Assembly (NCBI GenBank): GCA_945883495.1
Contig: CAMCXS010000046.1
Span: 1-46,147 of the forward strand
Length of the DNA: 46,147 bases
Source: Akkermansia muciniphila
Lineage (GTDB): Bacteria > Verrucomicrobiota > Verrucomicrobiia > Verrucomicrobiales > DEV007
Direction of reading: 5' to 3'
Below are positions 35,931 to 45,799 of this stretch, in pieces; within the stretch, counting starts at the first letter, position 1, and the number at the start of each line of letters is the position of its first letter. Position numbers and translations under genes: made by a program. The notes below the pieces were generated by a model that saw only the letters and a program-made list of their open reading frames with translations, ran no database searches and had not been told where the DNA came from.

Positions 35931-36337
35931 GCCGACCGAGCGCGGCGCTGAACGCAGAAGTTCGACTCCGTGCGGGAGGGCGGTGCGAGTATTGCCAATT
36001 CCCGGAAATCCACTCCGTCATCCCGTTTGAAGTCGAACACGTGATTCCGGTCAAACACGGCGGATCGACCGATGCGGCGAACCTGGCGCTCGCATGCTTC
36101 TATTGCAACCGTTACAAGGGCCCGAATGTGGCGGGAATCGTGGAGCCTGGCGCAGTGGTGATCCGGCTGTATCATCCGCGAAGGGACGAGTGGGGCGATC
36201 ATTTTCATTGGAAGGGAGCGTCCATTGTCCCCCTGACCAACGTGGGACGCGCGACAGTTGCCGTTCTCCGTATGAACCAGCCGAATGCGGTAGTCGTCCG
36301 TGATGTCTTGATGCGCGAAGGACTGTGGAATTCGTGA
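35927..36337 (+). CDS. HNH endonuclease
   Basis: A 136-residue HNH nuclease. The zinc-like cysteines 'CEYCQ' (about residues 20-24) and 'CFYCNRYKG' (about 58-66) flank the catalytic 'FEVEHVIPVKHGGSTDAANL', where the His of 'EHV', Asn-Leu and Asn of 'CNRYK' form the HNH site. A C-terminal beta extension includes 'WGDHFHWKGASIVPLTNVGR'. Such stand-alone HNH proteins cut DNA without a known partner; a defence or mobile role is possible. Overlaps the preceding gene (ATGA) and is convergent with the DUF1501 gene. Confidence 0.88.
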   Translation: MSRPSAALNAEVRLRAGGRCEYCQFPEIHSVIPFEVEHVIPVKHGGSTDAANLALACFYCNRYKGPNVAGIVEPGAVVIRLYHPRRDEWGDHFHWKGASIVPLTNVGRATVAVLRMNQPNAVVVRDVLMREGLWNS

Positions 36338-36382
36338 GCATCGTTCCGCCGCCGAACACAACCAACTCGCGGGACGCCACCC

Positions 36383-37824
36383 TCACGCCAAGATCTCCCG
36401 TATCACCTTCCCCTCCACGTTCGTCAGCCGCCGTTGCACGCCGTTGTGCTCAAATGTCAGCCGTTCGTGGTCCAGGCCGAGGAGGTGGAGGATGGTGGCG
36501 TTGAAGTCGTAGAGCGGGTGGATGTTTTCGACGGCTTTTTGGCCCAATGGATCGGTGGCGCCGTGACTCACGCCCGGTTTGATGCCTGCGCCGGTCATCC
36601 AGCAGGTGAATCCATCCGGGTTGTGGTCGCGACCCTTTGCGCCTTTTTGGAAGAAGGGCATCCGGCCAAATTCGGTGCACCAGACGACCAGGGTGTCTTG
36701 CAGAAGACCACGTTGTTTGAGGTCGCGAATCAAGGCGGCGGCCGGTTGGTCGAGGATCGAGGCGTGGATGTCGTATTGCGCTTTGAGATCGCTGTGCCCA
36801 TCCCAGTTCAACTTGCCGCCGCTGGCATACGCGCCGTTGAAGAGTTGCACGAAACGGACCCCACGCTCAATGAGCCGACGGGCCAGGATGCAGTTCCGGG
36901 CAAAGGCGGTTTTGTCGGCGTTCTGAGTGTCGTCGGCTCCGTAGAGTTTGAGAATGTGATCCGGCTCGGTGCGGAGATCGGTGATTTCCGGCACGCTGAA
37001 TTGCATCCGCGCGGCGAGTTCGTAGCTGGCGATCCGCGCGGCCAACTTTTGATCGCCGGGATGGGTGTCCAGATGCCGGGCGTTCATCCGCTGCAACAGC
37101 GACCGCGCCGCCTGGTCCACCTCCGGAGAAACGCCCGGAGCGGAAAGATGCCGCACCGGACTTTTGGAACTGAGAGTCGTCCCCTGAAACGCGGCGGGCA
37201 GAAACCCTGGTCCCCAGTTGTTCGCCCCGTTCTGCGGCACGCCGCGAGGATCGGGAATGGCCACATACGACGGCAGATCCTGATTCTCGCTGCCCAAGGC
37301 ATAGGTCACCCAAGAGCCGAGCGACGGAAAGCCATCGAGCACAAAGCCGGTGGAGAGGAAATTCTCGGCGGGGCCGTGGGTGTTTGACTTGCTGGTCAGC
37401 GAGTGGACGAAGGCAATATCGTCCGTCAGCTCCGCGAGGTGCGGGATCATGTCGCTGACCCATTTCCCGGTTTGACCATGCTGACGGAAGGCGTATTGCG
37501 GCCGGGCCAACTCACCAGCCGGTCCCTGAAAGGTGACCGCTGGACCGCCGGGCAACGGCTTGCCGTCCCACGCGATGAGCTCCGGTTTGTAATCCCAGGT
37601 CTCCAGCTGACTCACCGCTCCGGCGCAGAAAATCACGATGACGTTCTTCGCCTTGGCGGGAAAGTGCGGCGTACGCGGTGCGTGCGGCCGCGCGGGATCG
37701 ATCCGCGGTGCGTTCGTCGCCAGCAGCCCTTCCGCTTGCAGCAGCTGCGTCAGCGCGATGGAGCCCAGGGCGGTGGCGCTTTGGCCGAGAAAGCGGCGCC
37801 GGTCGAGCAGCGGATGTCCGGGGA

Positions 37825-37828
<4 letters not shown>
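36383..37828 (-). CDS. DUF1501 family protein (TAT-exported sulfatase-like)
   Basis: 481 residues from the ATG at 37828, which overlaps the PSD1 stop (ATGA). The N-terminus '[20 protein letters not shown]' is a twin-arginine signal. Alkaline-phosphatase/sulfatase-superfamily features follow: '[20 protein letters not shown]', '[20 protein letters not shown]', '[13 protein letters not shown]' and '[19 protein letters not shown]'. DUF1501 genes are almost always paired with PSD1 cytochromes in Planctomycetes/Verrucomicrobia, as here. The reaction is not established; a role in degrading complex sulfated or polymeric carbon has been suggested for the pair. Confidence 0.9.
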
Positions 37829-40623
<2,795 letters not shown>

Positions 40624-40898
40624 TTCAGCGATCCGGAGGGCGACCTAGATAAGGGGTCACCTTTTTATCTCCACGTCCGGGACAGCTGTTTCCGATCAAT
40701 TCTCCGCGTTTCGCTGGACGCGCCCCCTCCAGAGCGCAAAAGACACAGTCAAAACGAGCCCGAGGAACGGCCATACTGACATCGATTCCGATTGCGAGCA
40801 CCGCTGCGCTGCGCTGAGCACGAGCACGAGCACGAGCACGATGCGCGCTTCGGATTGGTCTTTCCCCAAGAACCGCGTAAGCTATTGGCCAAATCGCC
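40624..40898. other. Intergenic stretch with GAGCAC repeat
   Basis: No gene is supported between the PSD1 start and the AAA fragment. The region holds the second GAGCAC-type repeat and must contain the promoter of the PSD1-DUF1501 pair, although no strong boxes were recognised. Confidence 0.4.
40784..40846. repeat. GAGCAC-type interspersed repeat, copy 2
   Basis: CGATTCCGATTGCGAGCACC followed by a doubled GCTGC and four consecutive GAGCAC units ending CGATGC. Same core as the copy at 34915-34959 but with more GAGCAC units. Confidence 0.7.
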
Positions 40899-41234
40899 AT
40901 GCACCTGAAATCGCTCCACGTCCGCAACTTCCGGTGCTTCGCGGATTTGCAGATCGACTTTGAGGACGACCTGACCGTGATCGTGGCGGTCAATGGCGGT
41001 GGGAAAACGACGCTGGCCGATGCGATTGCGGCGGCGTTTGCTCCTTGGGTGGCGGAATTTATTGTCTGGAACAGTGATGAAGGACCGATATCGCCTGTTG
41101 AATACCTGGCCCTCAAGGATCTCAGGCGCGGTGAGCACGGGCAACTCAACAGCATTCGAACCCGCCAACGTCTAGGAACCAGAAAAGGTGACTTCAGTCC
41201 TTGGAGAACGTCAATCGTGAGCCTCGCGCAGTAG
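40899..41234 (+). pseudogene. Truncated AAA-family (SMC/RecF-like) ATPase remnant
   Basis: The first ~55 residues are a typical N-terminus of AAA ATPases of the RecF/OLD-like type: 'MHLKSLHVRNFRCFADLQID' and Walker A 'VNGGGKTTLADAIAAAF'. After 'APWVAEF' the sequence no longer matches the family and the frame ends after 111 residues inside the convergent VOC gene. Walker B and the rest (normally 350-600 residues) are missing. Such ATPases are frequent in phage-defence systems; here only the 5' end remains. Confidence 0.7.
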
Positions 41235-41600
41235 CGCGCTCGCTCCACCATCTTGTTCGCTGTCATTCCTCTCGGTGCCGAGCCACAGAATATTCCCGTC
41301 GATATCTCTGATCTTCATGTGGTAGGCAAAAACATCATTTCCGGCCTCCTGATAGATCTCGAGCCCAGCATCAATCGCCAATCTCATCAGCGAATCGCTT
41401 CCGAGTCCGATCCATGCCATGGCAGGAGAGGCCGCTTCACCTTGCTGACTCAGCATGAGGCAATGCCCGTCCCGTGATACGGAGCAAATGGAGCCAGCAT
41501 CCCAGTCCAGTTTGAATCCAAGCTTTTCGATATAGAACATTCTGGCTGTCTCTGGATCCTTCACAGAAAAGACCGGAATGATGTTCTCGACTTCGTGCAT
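41211..41600 (-). CDS. VOC-family (glyoxalase/bleomycin-resistance-like) protein
   Basis: A 129-residue protein with the VOC beta-alpha-beta-beta-beta pattern: 'VENIIPVFSVKDPETARMFY', 'LGFKLDWD', 'SRDGHCLMLSQ', 'AYHMKIRDIDGNILWLGTE'. Only part of the usual metal triad is recognisable (acidic Asp in 'DIDGNILWLGTE'), similar to bleomycin-resistance-like members that bind ligands without metal. The C-terminal tail (NDSEQDGGASALLREAHD) is unusual and overlaps the AAA remnant. Substrate unknown. Confidence 0.85.
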   Translation of the reverse strand: MHEVENIIPVFSVKDPETARMFYIEKLGFKLDWDAGSICSVSRDGHCLMLSQQGEAASPAMAWIGLGSDSLMRLAIDAGLEIYQEAGNDVFAYHMKIRDIDGNILWLGTERNDSEQDGGASALLREAHD

Positions 41601-41944
41601 ATTCTAATACCAACAGAATGGATTCGTAGGACCTGAAGCGGTGATATCCCATCGGCCTCACCGGGTCAGAATGCAGCGATCTCCCCGATGGGGCAAGCGG
41701 ATTTGGGGCCATCGATGGGTCAATCCAGATGTCGCTGGCAGTGGGAACCGGGACGCGTTTTGGGAGCTGAGATCACGGGGACACACGCGTTCACTTGCGA
41801 CCGATATGACAAAGATGAAAGCAAGCTGCGAATCCGATCATTTCGATCCTGGTCTCTGTGAACTCTGTGCCCTCTGTGGTGAAAACGGCAATTCTTCACC
41901 ACAGAGAACACCGGGAGCCCAGAGGGCCGCCCCAATCGCCAACG
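41601..41944. other. Intergenic stretch with a 12-bp inverted repeat
   Basis: No gene is supported. CTCTGTGGTGAA (41872-41883) and TTCACCACAGAG (41895-41906) form a perfect 12-bp hairpin with an 11-nt loop, preceded by tandem CTCTGTG words. This belongs to the 'ctctgtg..ctctgtggtgaa' type of interspersed repeat. It seems to have replaced the 3' end of the neighbouring DUF4279 gene. Confidence 0.55.
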
Positions 41945-42257
41945 GATCGATTCTTCCGCGCAGAACATGTCGATCTGGAACCGCTGCTGCAGCCTACGGC
42001 ACATCTCCAAATCCGAGGTCAAGCCAGATCGGATGCGCGATCCCTGATCTTGCAGGGAGTCGTGCGGCCCTCCGCTCGCCTCCCAAGCACCACATGCCTG
42101 TTTTCCGAACACTTCGTCGTCCTGCGGCCGAAACTTCGACGTCGCCTTTTCGATGACTGCTTGAGGAAGTGGCACCGAGCCATCCTGAGACGTCCTCAGG
42201 ATCGAGGTCGTCGCCAAAGACCCGCAAGGCGGCGATTGAACTACCGTGCATGGTCAT
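41945..42257 (-). pseudogene. DUF4279 protein, frameshifted and 3'-truncated
   Basis: From the ATG at 42257: 'SIAALRVFGDDLDPEDVSGWLGAT', 'SHRKGD' and 'RKTGMWCL' match the DUF4279 N-terminal half. The frame then goes wrong at about 42081-42085: removing one G from the GGG after 'CL' restores 'EASGGPHDSLQDQ', 'GLTSDLEMCRRLQQRFQIDM' and 'FCA', the family C-terminal half. Beyond that the sequence runs into an interspersed repeat. Start lies about 4 bp after an attC-like R'. DUF4279 genes are common in accessory arrays; their function is unknown. Confidence 0.75.
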
Positions 42258-42261
42258 GATT

Positions 42262-42322
42262 CCGGACGTCCGCGCACAGCCGCCGCGATCAGCAGTCGGT
42301 TCTGCTGCGCCTTTTGATCGCC
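42262..42322 (-). other. attC-like site R1 (degenerate)
   Basis: On the minus strand: R'' GGCGATC (42322-42316) and an R' region ending CGTCCGG (42268-42262), 61 bp. The arms GGCGCAGCAG and CGGCTGTGCGC pair with bulges. Both core sites carry one or two substitutions, as if decayed. It is the most distal site of the right array. Confidence 0.5.
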
Positions 42323-42413
42323 CATGGTTGGTCGCAGTGGTTGCTAATGTGTTTGATGACGAGAGTGTAGCCGCTTAGAAATCCGTTGGAACCAATCTTG
42401 AAAATCTCTTTGG

Positions 42414-42590
42414 CTAGGATTTTGCAAACTTATATATTGCAACACCTGCTAGCAAAAGGACTCCGGCAATCACAGCAAACTTAGGTTTGAGTTTATTTGT
42501 GCGCCAGCGAGCAGGGCCAAAAATTGAAGCGGCGGCGGATATGACAAAAATCGTGACTGCAAGGATAGTAGCTGGATCGTCAAAGTTCAT
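42414..42590 (-). CDS. Small two-helix membrane protein (cassette gene)
   Basis: A 58-residue protein, MNFDDPATILAVTIFVISAA.. , with two predicted membrane helices (about residues 7-25, 'TILAVTIFVISAAASIFGP', and 36-53, 'FAVIAGVLLLAGVAIYKF') joined by a basic loop (RWRTNKLKPK). Below usual gene-calling size, but the composition is clearly protein-like, and it lies between two attC-like sites in cassette orientation. No family is recognised; small hydrophobic proteins are frequent in cassettes. Confidence 0.65.
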   Translation of the reverse strand: MNFDDPATILAVTIFVISAAASIFGPARWRTNKLKPKFAVIAGVLLLAGVAIYKFAKS

Positions 42591-42648
42591 TGAGAAAACT
42601 TGGTTGGTTGTTGGTCAGAAGGAAGCCCTCAGAGCGAAAGCCGGGCTT

Positions 42649-42727
42649 GTTCAACTAGAGGGGCATTTGTTGGCTCGCTCAGGTTGGCTCACTCAGGCTC
42701 GCAACAATGCACCCCTTCATGTTAGGC
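42649..42727 (-). other. attC site R2, full consensus cores
   Basis: On the minus strand R'' GCCTAAC (42727-42721) fits RYYYAAC and R' GTTGAAC (42655-42649) fits GTTRRRY exactly. The arms AAGGGGTGCATTGTTG and CAACAAATGCCCCT pair, as do GAGCCTGAG and CTGAGCGAGC. Span 79 bp. The clearest attC of the window. Confidence 0.88.
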
Positions 42728-42740
42728 GTTTCGGTCATTG

Positions 42741-43172
42741 TCATTTGGCGCGTTCGACTGAGTTATGAAAGCGGCGAAGAAACGTAAGAAAATCGGCGCT
42801 GTCCTTCGGCGTCGTGGTGCTCGGAAACTGGACCTCGCAGCAGAAGTAATCGCCCCGAACGCGATAGATGCCGGCGGGACCAGCAAAGACGGAATAACTG
42901 TCTGAGCCGTGGAGAAGATGATGCGACCGAAAGGCAAAGCGCCAGATGTCGCCGTTGGCGAGGCGAACGTGACCAACCTGGTCGACGCCATCGGGAGTGA
43001 GTCGAGCGGATACGGGGTCGACTGTGATCTCGGCTTCGGCGGGTGAGAGGGCTTGGGCAGGGACGCGCTGGGAAAGCTGATGCCACAGAGCGGCTTCGTG
43101 AATGCGAGGGCCGATGAAGAACGCGCCCACGGCAGCCAGTAGCAGAGTAAGGATGATGAGTGTGATTTTCAC
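42741..43172 (-). CDS. Hypothetical membrane-anchored protein (cassette gene)
   Basis: About 143 residues from a GTG at 43172 (a TTG at 43181 with AGGAG 4 bp upstream is the alternative). One N-terminal membrane helix ('KITLIILTLLLAAVGAFFIG') is followed by a ~110-residue exported domain containing 'EITVDPVSARLTPDGVDQVG', 'GDIWRFAFRSHHLLHGSDSY' and 'DFLTFLRRFH'. Two adjacent Cys (YFCCEVQ) are notable. No family is recognised. Its stop is 13 bp before attC site R2. Confidence 0.65.
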   Translation of the reverse strand: MKITLIILTLLLAAVGAFFIGPRIHEAALWHQLSQRVPAQALSPAEAEITVDPVSARLTPDGVDQVGHVRLANGDIWRFAFRSHHLLHGSDSYSVFAGPAGIYRVRGDYFCCEVQFPSTTTPKDSADFLTFLRRFHNSVERAK

Positions 43173-43217
43173 GAGACGCAAGCGACTCCTAACGTTGCTT
43201 AGCCACAATGAATTGAG

Positions 43218-43277
43218 GGCGAACGTTAAGCGCACAGCCGAGCCGATCAGGTGTCGGTCCGCTGCGCCTTGTTCGCC
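43218..43277 (-). other. attC site R3
   Basis: On the minus strand R'' GGCGAAC (43277-43271) and R' GTTCGCC (43224-43218) are perfect complements. The arms AAGGCGCAGC and GCTGTGCGCTT pair with single-base bulges; 60 bp. The C-terminal codons and stop of the antitoxin gene are inside the site. Confidence 0.85.
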
Positions 43278-43534
43278 TTCTGCTGGCTATCAGGTGGCAT
43301 TTGATCCCACTCTTCAACAATCGGCGCAGCAGGAATCAGAGAGATTGCCTCACGAAAGGCCGCATCATCTGCGCGGGCCGCGCGTGCCTGGATGTAGTCT
43401 ACGGCCTCAAGAACGGCGAGCTTCTCCGAGGCAGCCGTTGCAAAGAATTGATCAACCGAGAACCCCTCTTCTGCAGCGAGGTGCTCGACTTGCTTCCGAA
43501 GGTAGTCCGGAATCTCAATCGTGATCGAACTCAT
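43247..43534 (-). CDS. Putative antitoxin paired with PIN toxin
   Basis: A 95-residue protein. The N-terminal 'SSITIEIPDYLRKQVEHLAA' plus 'EEGFSVDQFFATAASEKLA' (residues about 2-40) is a ribbon-helix-helix-like or HicB-C-terminal-like DNA-binding segment. The rest is helical and acidic ('REAISLIPAAPIVEEWDQMP'). Its start overlaps the stop of the PIN toxin gene (ATGA at 43531-43534), so toxin comes first. The reading end is inside attC site R3, and the last few residues (QKANKAQRTDT) are encoded by the recombination site itself. Confidence 0.75.
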   Translation of the reverse strand: MSSITIEIPDYLRKQVEHLAAEEGFSVDQFFATAASEKLAVLEAVDYIQARAARADDAAFREAISLIPAAPIVEEWDQMPPDSQQKANKAQRTDT

Positions 43535-43950
43535 GCTGTACTGATAATTGCAATAAATTCCCTTGGCTCCACAACTCTCAACCCGAGTTCCGTAGCCGGA
43601 AGGATGTCCCTCAGATTGCCCGTGACAATGTAAGAAACTTGCGCAGCCAATGCAAGCTCCACGAGCATGTCATCATCCGGGTCTGGTAGAAAGGGACGCC
43701 AGCTGAAGTAGATCCTCTGTTCGATAGCCCGAGCGCAAATCAGGTTCAAAATGGCATCGATTTGCCCAATGCTGAGGTGCGGCAACATCCCTGGCCGTTT
43801 GGCAACCTCCTCGTATTCCATGGCCAATGGAACGGAAAGGACCGGTGTGAATTGGCGCTGCTCGATGGCAAGCAGGATTGCGTGCGATGCCCCGAGTGTA
43901 CTGCGCATCCCCGCAATGATGACGTTGGTGTCAATGACCGCTTGCAGCAT
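43531..43950 (-). CDS. PIN-domain toxin (intact)
   Basis: A 139-residue PIN nuclease. First acidic residue in 'AVIDTNVIIAGM' (Asp7), second acidic cluster in 'LAMEYEEVAKRP' (about 62-73), third in 'LPDPDDDMLVELALAAQV' (about 107-124) followed by 'YIVTGNLRDI'. These cover the metal-binding carboxylates of the fold. It belongs to the 'putative toxin-antitoxin system toxin component, PIN family' type, not the VapC-like type of the two broken copies. The gene is complete and overlaps its antitoxin; likely an RNase held in check by the partner. Confidence 0.85.
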   Translation of the reverse strand: MLQAVIDTNVIIAGMRSTLGASHAILLAIEQRQFTPVLSVPLAMEYEEVAKRPGMLPHLSIGQIDAILNLICARAIEQRIYFSWRPFLPDPDDDMLVELALAAQVSYIVTGNLRDILPATELGLRVVEPREFIAIISTA

Positions 43951-43993
43951 CCTGGGTCACGAGTTTTGCGATTCCCTTTGCCTTTCGTCCCTG

Positions 43994-44350
43994 TCACTCC
44001 ATTCCCTTCCACCATTCCACTGGTTTTGGCTTGGGTCCCGGCTCAGCATTCATTGGCGAGATCGGTCGCTCGTCCAAGATTCCAGAAAGACTGGATCGAT
44101 GTGCGGCCCAATAGAGCAATGCTGCGGGAAAATGAAAGAACAGAGTGAGCAAGAACCACCAGAGTGAACCGACAAATCGCAGCTGGTATCCTTCGCGCTC
44201 AAGACGAGAGGCGTCTTTCCAGATGGCTACGGAAAACACAATCCATACGACCACTGCGATCAGTCCAATGCCGATCCAGATTCCAAACGGGAAGCCCGAT
44301 TTGGACAACCATTCAGTCGTAGGATTGTTGAAGCTAAGGTTGAGGGCCAT
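43994..44350 (-). CDS. Hypothetical membrane protein (cassette gene)
   Basis: 118 residues from the ATG at 44350, 34 bp after R' of attC site R4. Two membrane helices: about 22-43 ('FGIWIGIGLIAVVVWIVFSV') and about 62-83 ('GSLWWFLLTLFFHFPAALLY'), separated by a charged loop 'WKDASRLEREGYQLR'. The C-terminal tail is Pro/Lys-rich ('EPGPKPKPVEWWKGME'). No family is recognised. No attC is seen between its stop and the downstream PIN gene (43-bp gap), so it may share a cassette with the toxin pair. Confidence 0.65.
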   Translation of the reverse strand: MALNLSFNNPTTEWLSKSGFPFGIWIGIGLIAVVVWIVFSVAIWKDASRLEREGYQLRFVGSLWWFLLTLFFHFPAALLYWAAHRSSLSGILDERPISPMNAEPGPKPKPVEWWKGME

Positions 44351-44384
44351 CCTTCTGGGTTGATCTGAGCTAGATGTGCGATGA

Positions 44385-44511
44385 GGCGCACGTTTGAGCG
44401 CTGGCACCCGCTACCGGGAGCGCCACGCCGAAACGGGTTTGGGGCTTCTAGTCACGAGGCCCATCTGGAATCACGTCGGGTAGCGGGTTGTCCAGCCGCG
44501 CCTTGTTCGCC
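44385..44511 (-). other. attC site R4
   Basis: On the minus strand R'' GGCGAAC (44511-44505) and R' position GTGCGCC (44391-44385, one change from GTTCGCC). The arms CCCGCTACC and GGTAGCGGG pair perfectly, and GCGCGGCTGG with CCAGCGCTC. Span 127 bp, one of the longer forms. The 3' end of the small antitoxin gene lies within it. Confidence 0.75.
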
Positions 44512-44654
44512 GTGTCCTGTTGATCACGCTCTTGCAGTCCTCGCACCATGGCGAGGACATCGAAGTCATACTTCTGTGCTAGCGCAACTTTGGCGCGACG
44601 TACTTCGGCGATCACCGAATCTGCCTTCAGGAAAAGCTCTTCAACTGTCTTCAT
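44448..44654 (-). CDS. Small partner (putative antitoxin) of the PIN toxin
   Basis: A 68-residue protein related to the one at 1409-1597: 'IAEVRRAKVALAQKYDFDVL' and 'MVRGLQERDQQD' follow the same EVR..K...A..y.fD....r.l.er pattern. It starts inside the end of the PIN gene (14-bp overlap). The last ~20 residues (NKARLDNPLPDVIPDGPRD) are encoded by attC DNA. The frame is intact even though the upstream toxin is frameshifted. Confidence 0.65.
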   Translation of the reverse strand: MKTVEELFLKADSVIAEVRRAKVALAQKYDFDVLAMVRGLQERDQQDTANKARLDNPLPDVIPDGPRD

Positions 44655-45122
44655 CGTATTGGAGGAGTTCGTCAGGGCTGCACATCATTGGTAGCCGGAA
44701 TCCAAGCGCCTCAACCGCCTTGCGGAGTCGGTCGCGGGTGAACGGATTTGCGATGTGTTTGAAATTCCAAGTAACAAGATAGTCTATTTCATGAACTGAT
44801 GCCACCCCAATGTGGATCGCATCCGACGCCGCCTTGATCGGGATCAATCCCTTCTTGATCAAATCTTCAGCTACGATTCCCACACCATCCGTGATTTCCA
44901 GGCGCTTTGCGCTTTTCAGCAATTCAAGCCGCTCAGTTGCCATCTTTTCCTCGCCAATCGACACCTCCTCGATGACTTCCCGAGATGTAAAGAGATCAAA
45001 GCCCGAACACCCACCATCCCACCAGGCCCGCGTGCTCGCTTGGCGTGATGCCTGAAGAACGTTCATCGACGGCCTCGCAACGTAGTGCTAGGAATAGTTG
45101 TCTCGATGTATGCGGTTGGCAT
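44641..45122 (-). pseudogene. PIN-domain (VapC-like) toxin with a 5' frameshift
   Basis: From the ATG at 45122 (14 bp after R' of attC site R5) the frame reads MPTAYIETTIPS, the same PIN start as the left copy, then goes out of frame. Inserting one T at about 45086/45087 gives 'IPSYYVARPSMNVLQASRQA' and continues into an open frame with 'RAWWDG', 'REVIEEVSIGEEKMA', 'SDAIHIGVASVHEIDYLVTW' and 'NFKHIANP'. The frame that remains (ATG at 45066) lacks the first catalytic acidic residue (Glu of IETT), so the toxin should be inactive. Sequencing error is the alternative. Confidence 0.8.
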
Positions 45123-45136
45123 GGATTAGATTCATT

Positions 45137-45229
45137 TGCGAACGACCCGGATCAGGCGACGGCGAGCGCAAGACGTTGCTGACACGACAGATAGCCTTCG
45201 AGCCGTTGCCTGCATCCGTTTTGTTCGCC
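45137..45229 (-). other. attC site R5
   Basis: On the minus strand R'' GGCGAAC (45229-45223) and R' GTTCGCA (45143-45137). The arms CGGATGCAGGCAACGGC and GCCGTCGCCTGATCCG pair along their length with one bulged base and one mismatch. Span 93 bp. Confidence 0.85.
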
Positions 45230-45279
45230 TTCGGTTGGTGTGGTTTTACGTTCGTCCATGAAGTGTTATTGATCTCTCA

Positions 45280-45720
45280 TCATTGCGGCAATCGTGTTTC
45301 ATCAGACTTGCGCAAATTAAGCCCTCCAGACAGTGAGAAGAGAAGCCCGAACACTAAACCGTATCCTCCGCCGCAGATTAGTGTAAACAGCATGATCTGT
45401 GGAAACACCGTCCACGCTCCCAATGCCAACAGCAAGGTAGTATGGATAATGAATCCGGCCAGTGCGCCCATGACGGCTGAGCCAGCATGAGTCAATCGTA
45501 TGCATCTCTGCTGCTGAAGACGCCAACTCCAAAAGGCAACGGGCATCGCCAACACGAAGGTCACCGGAGCTGCGACCAGCAATATGGCTCCAGCCGTAAC
45601 GAGCAACCCCTCTCCCGTTCCTGAACTCACCGAGATGCCGATAGCCAACATCAGAGAAGTGCCCATCACGGAAGCCAAGTAGGGCATCCAAGCTCGACTG
45701 AGAAACGCTTTGAGCTTCAT
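45280..45720 (-). CDS. Hypothetical four-helix membrane protein (cassette gene)
   Basis: A 146-residue integral membrane protein with four predicted helices: about 14-32 ('YLASVMGTSLMLAIGISV'), 40-65 ('LVTAGAILLVAAPVTFVLAM'), 82-105 ('GSAVMGALAGFIIHTTLLLA') and 108-133 ('FPQIMLFTLICGGGYGLVFG'). The C-terminus is short and charged. No family is recognised. The ATG is 6 bp after a GTTCGCC core on the same strand, the usual cassette spacing. Confidence 0.65.
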   Translation of the reverse strand: MKLKAFLSRAWMPYLASVMGTSLMLAIGISVSSGTGEGLLVTAGAILLVAAPVTFVLAMPVAFWSWRLQQQRCIRLTHAGSAVMGALAGFIIHTTLLLALGAWTVFPQIMLFTLICGGGYGLVFGLLFSLSGGLNLRKSDETRLPQ

Positions 45721-45726
45721 GGGTTG

Positions 45727-45799
45727 GGCGAACAGTATAGTTCACCAGCGCGCCGCCATTAACTTGTTATCACGGCGTGCGGCCGATAACAAGTTATCC
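45727..45799 (-). other. Probable attC-like site R6 with a nested 12-bp hairpin
   Basis: On the minus strand R' GTTCGCC (45733-45727) is clear; R'' could be GGATAAC (45799-45793) or TGATAAC (45772-45766). A perfect inverted repeat TAACTTGTTATC / GATAACAAGTTA (45760-45771 and 45785-45796) is nested at the R'' end. The overall attC fold is poorer than in the other sites. Confidence 0.45.

Larger units (their letters stand above)
41945..45799 (-). mobile_element. Integron-like gene cassette array (right, CALIN-like)
   Basis: Seen: minus-strand small genes separated by attC-like inverted repeats with R'' GGCGAAC / GCCTAAC and R' GTTCGCC / GTTGAAC type cores, in the same gene-then-attC order as the left array but on the opposite strand. 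Starts lie 4-50 bp after R'. Contents are a frameshifted DUF4279 gene, two PIN toxin-antitoxin modules and several small membrane proteins. No integrase is in the window; it would be expected to the right of 46147. One expected site, between 43950 and 43994, is not visible, so two gene units may share one cassette. Confidence 0.78.
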
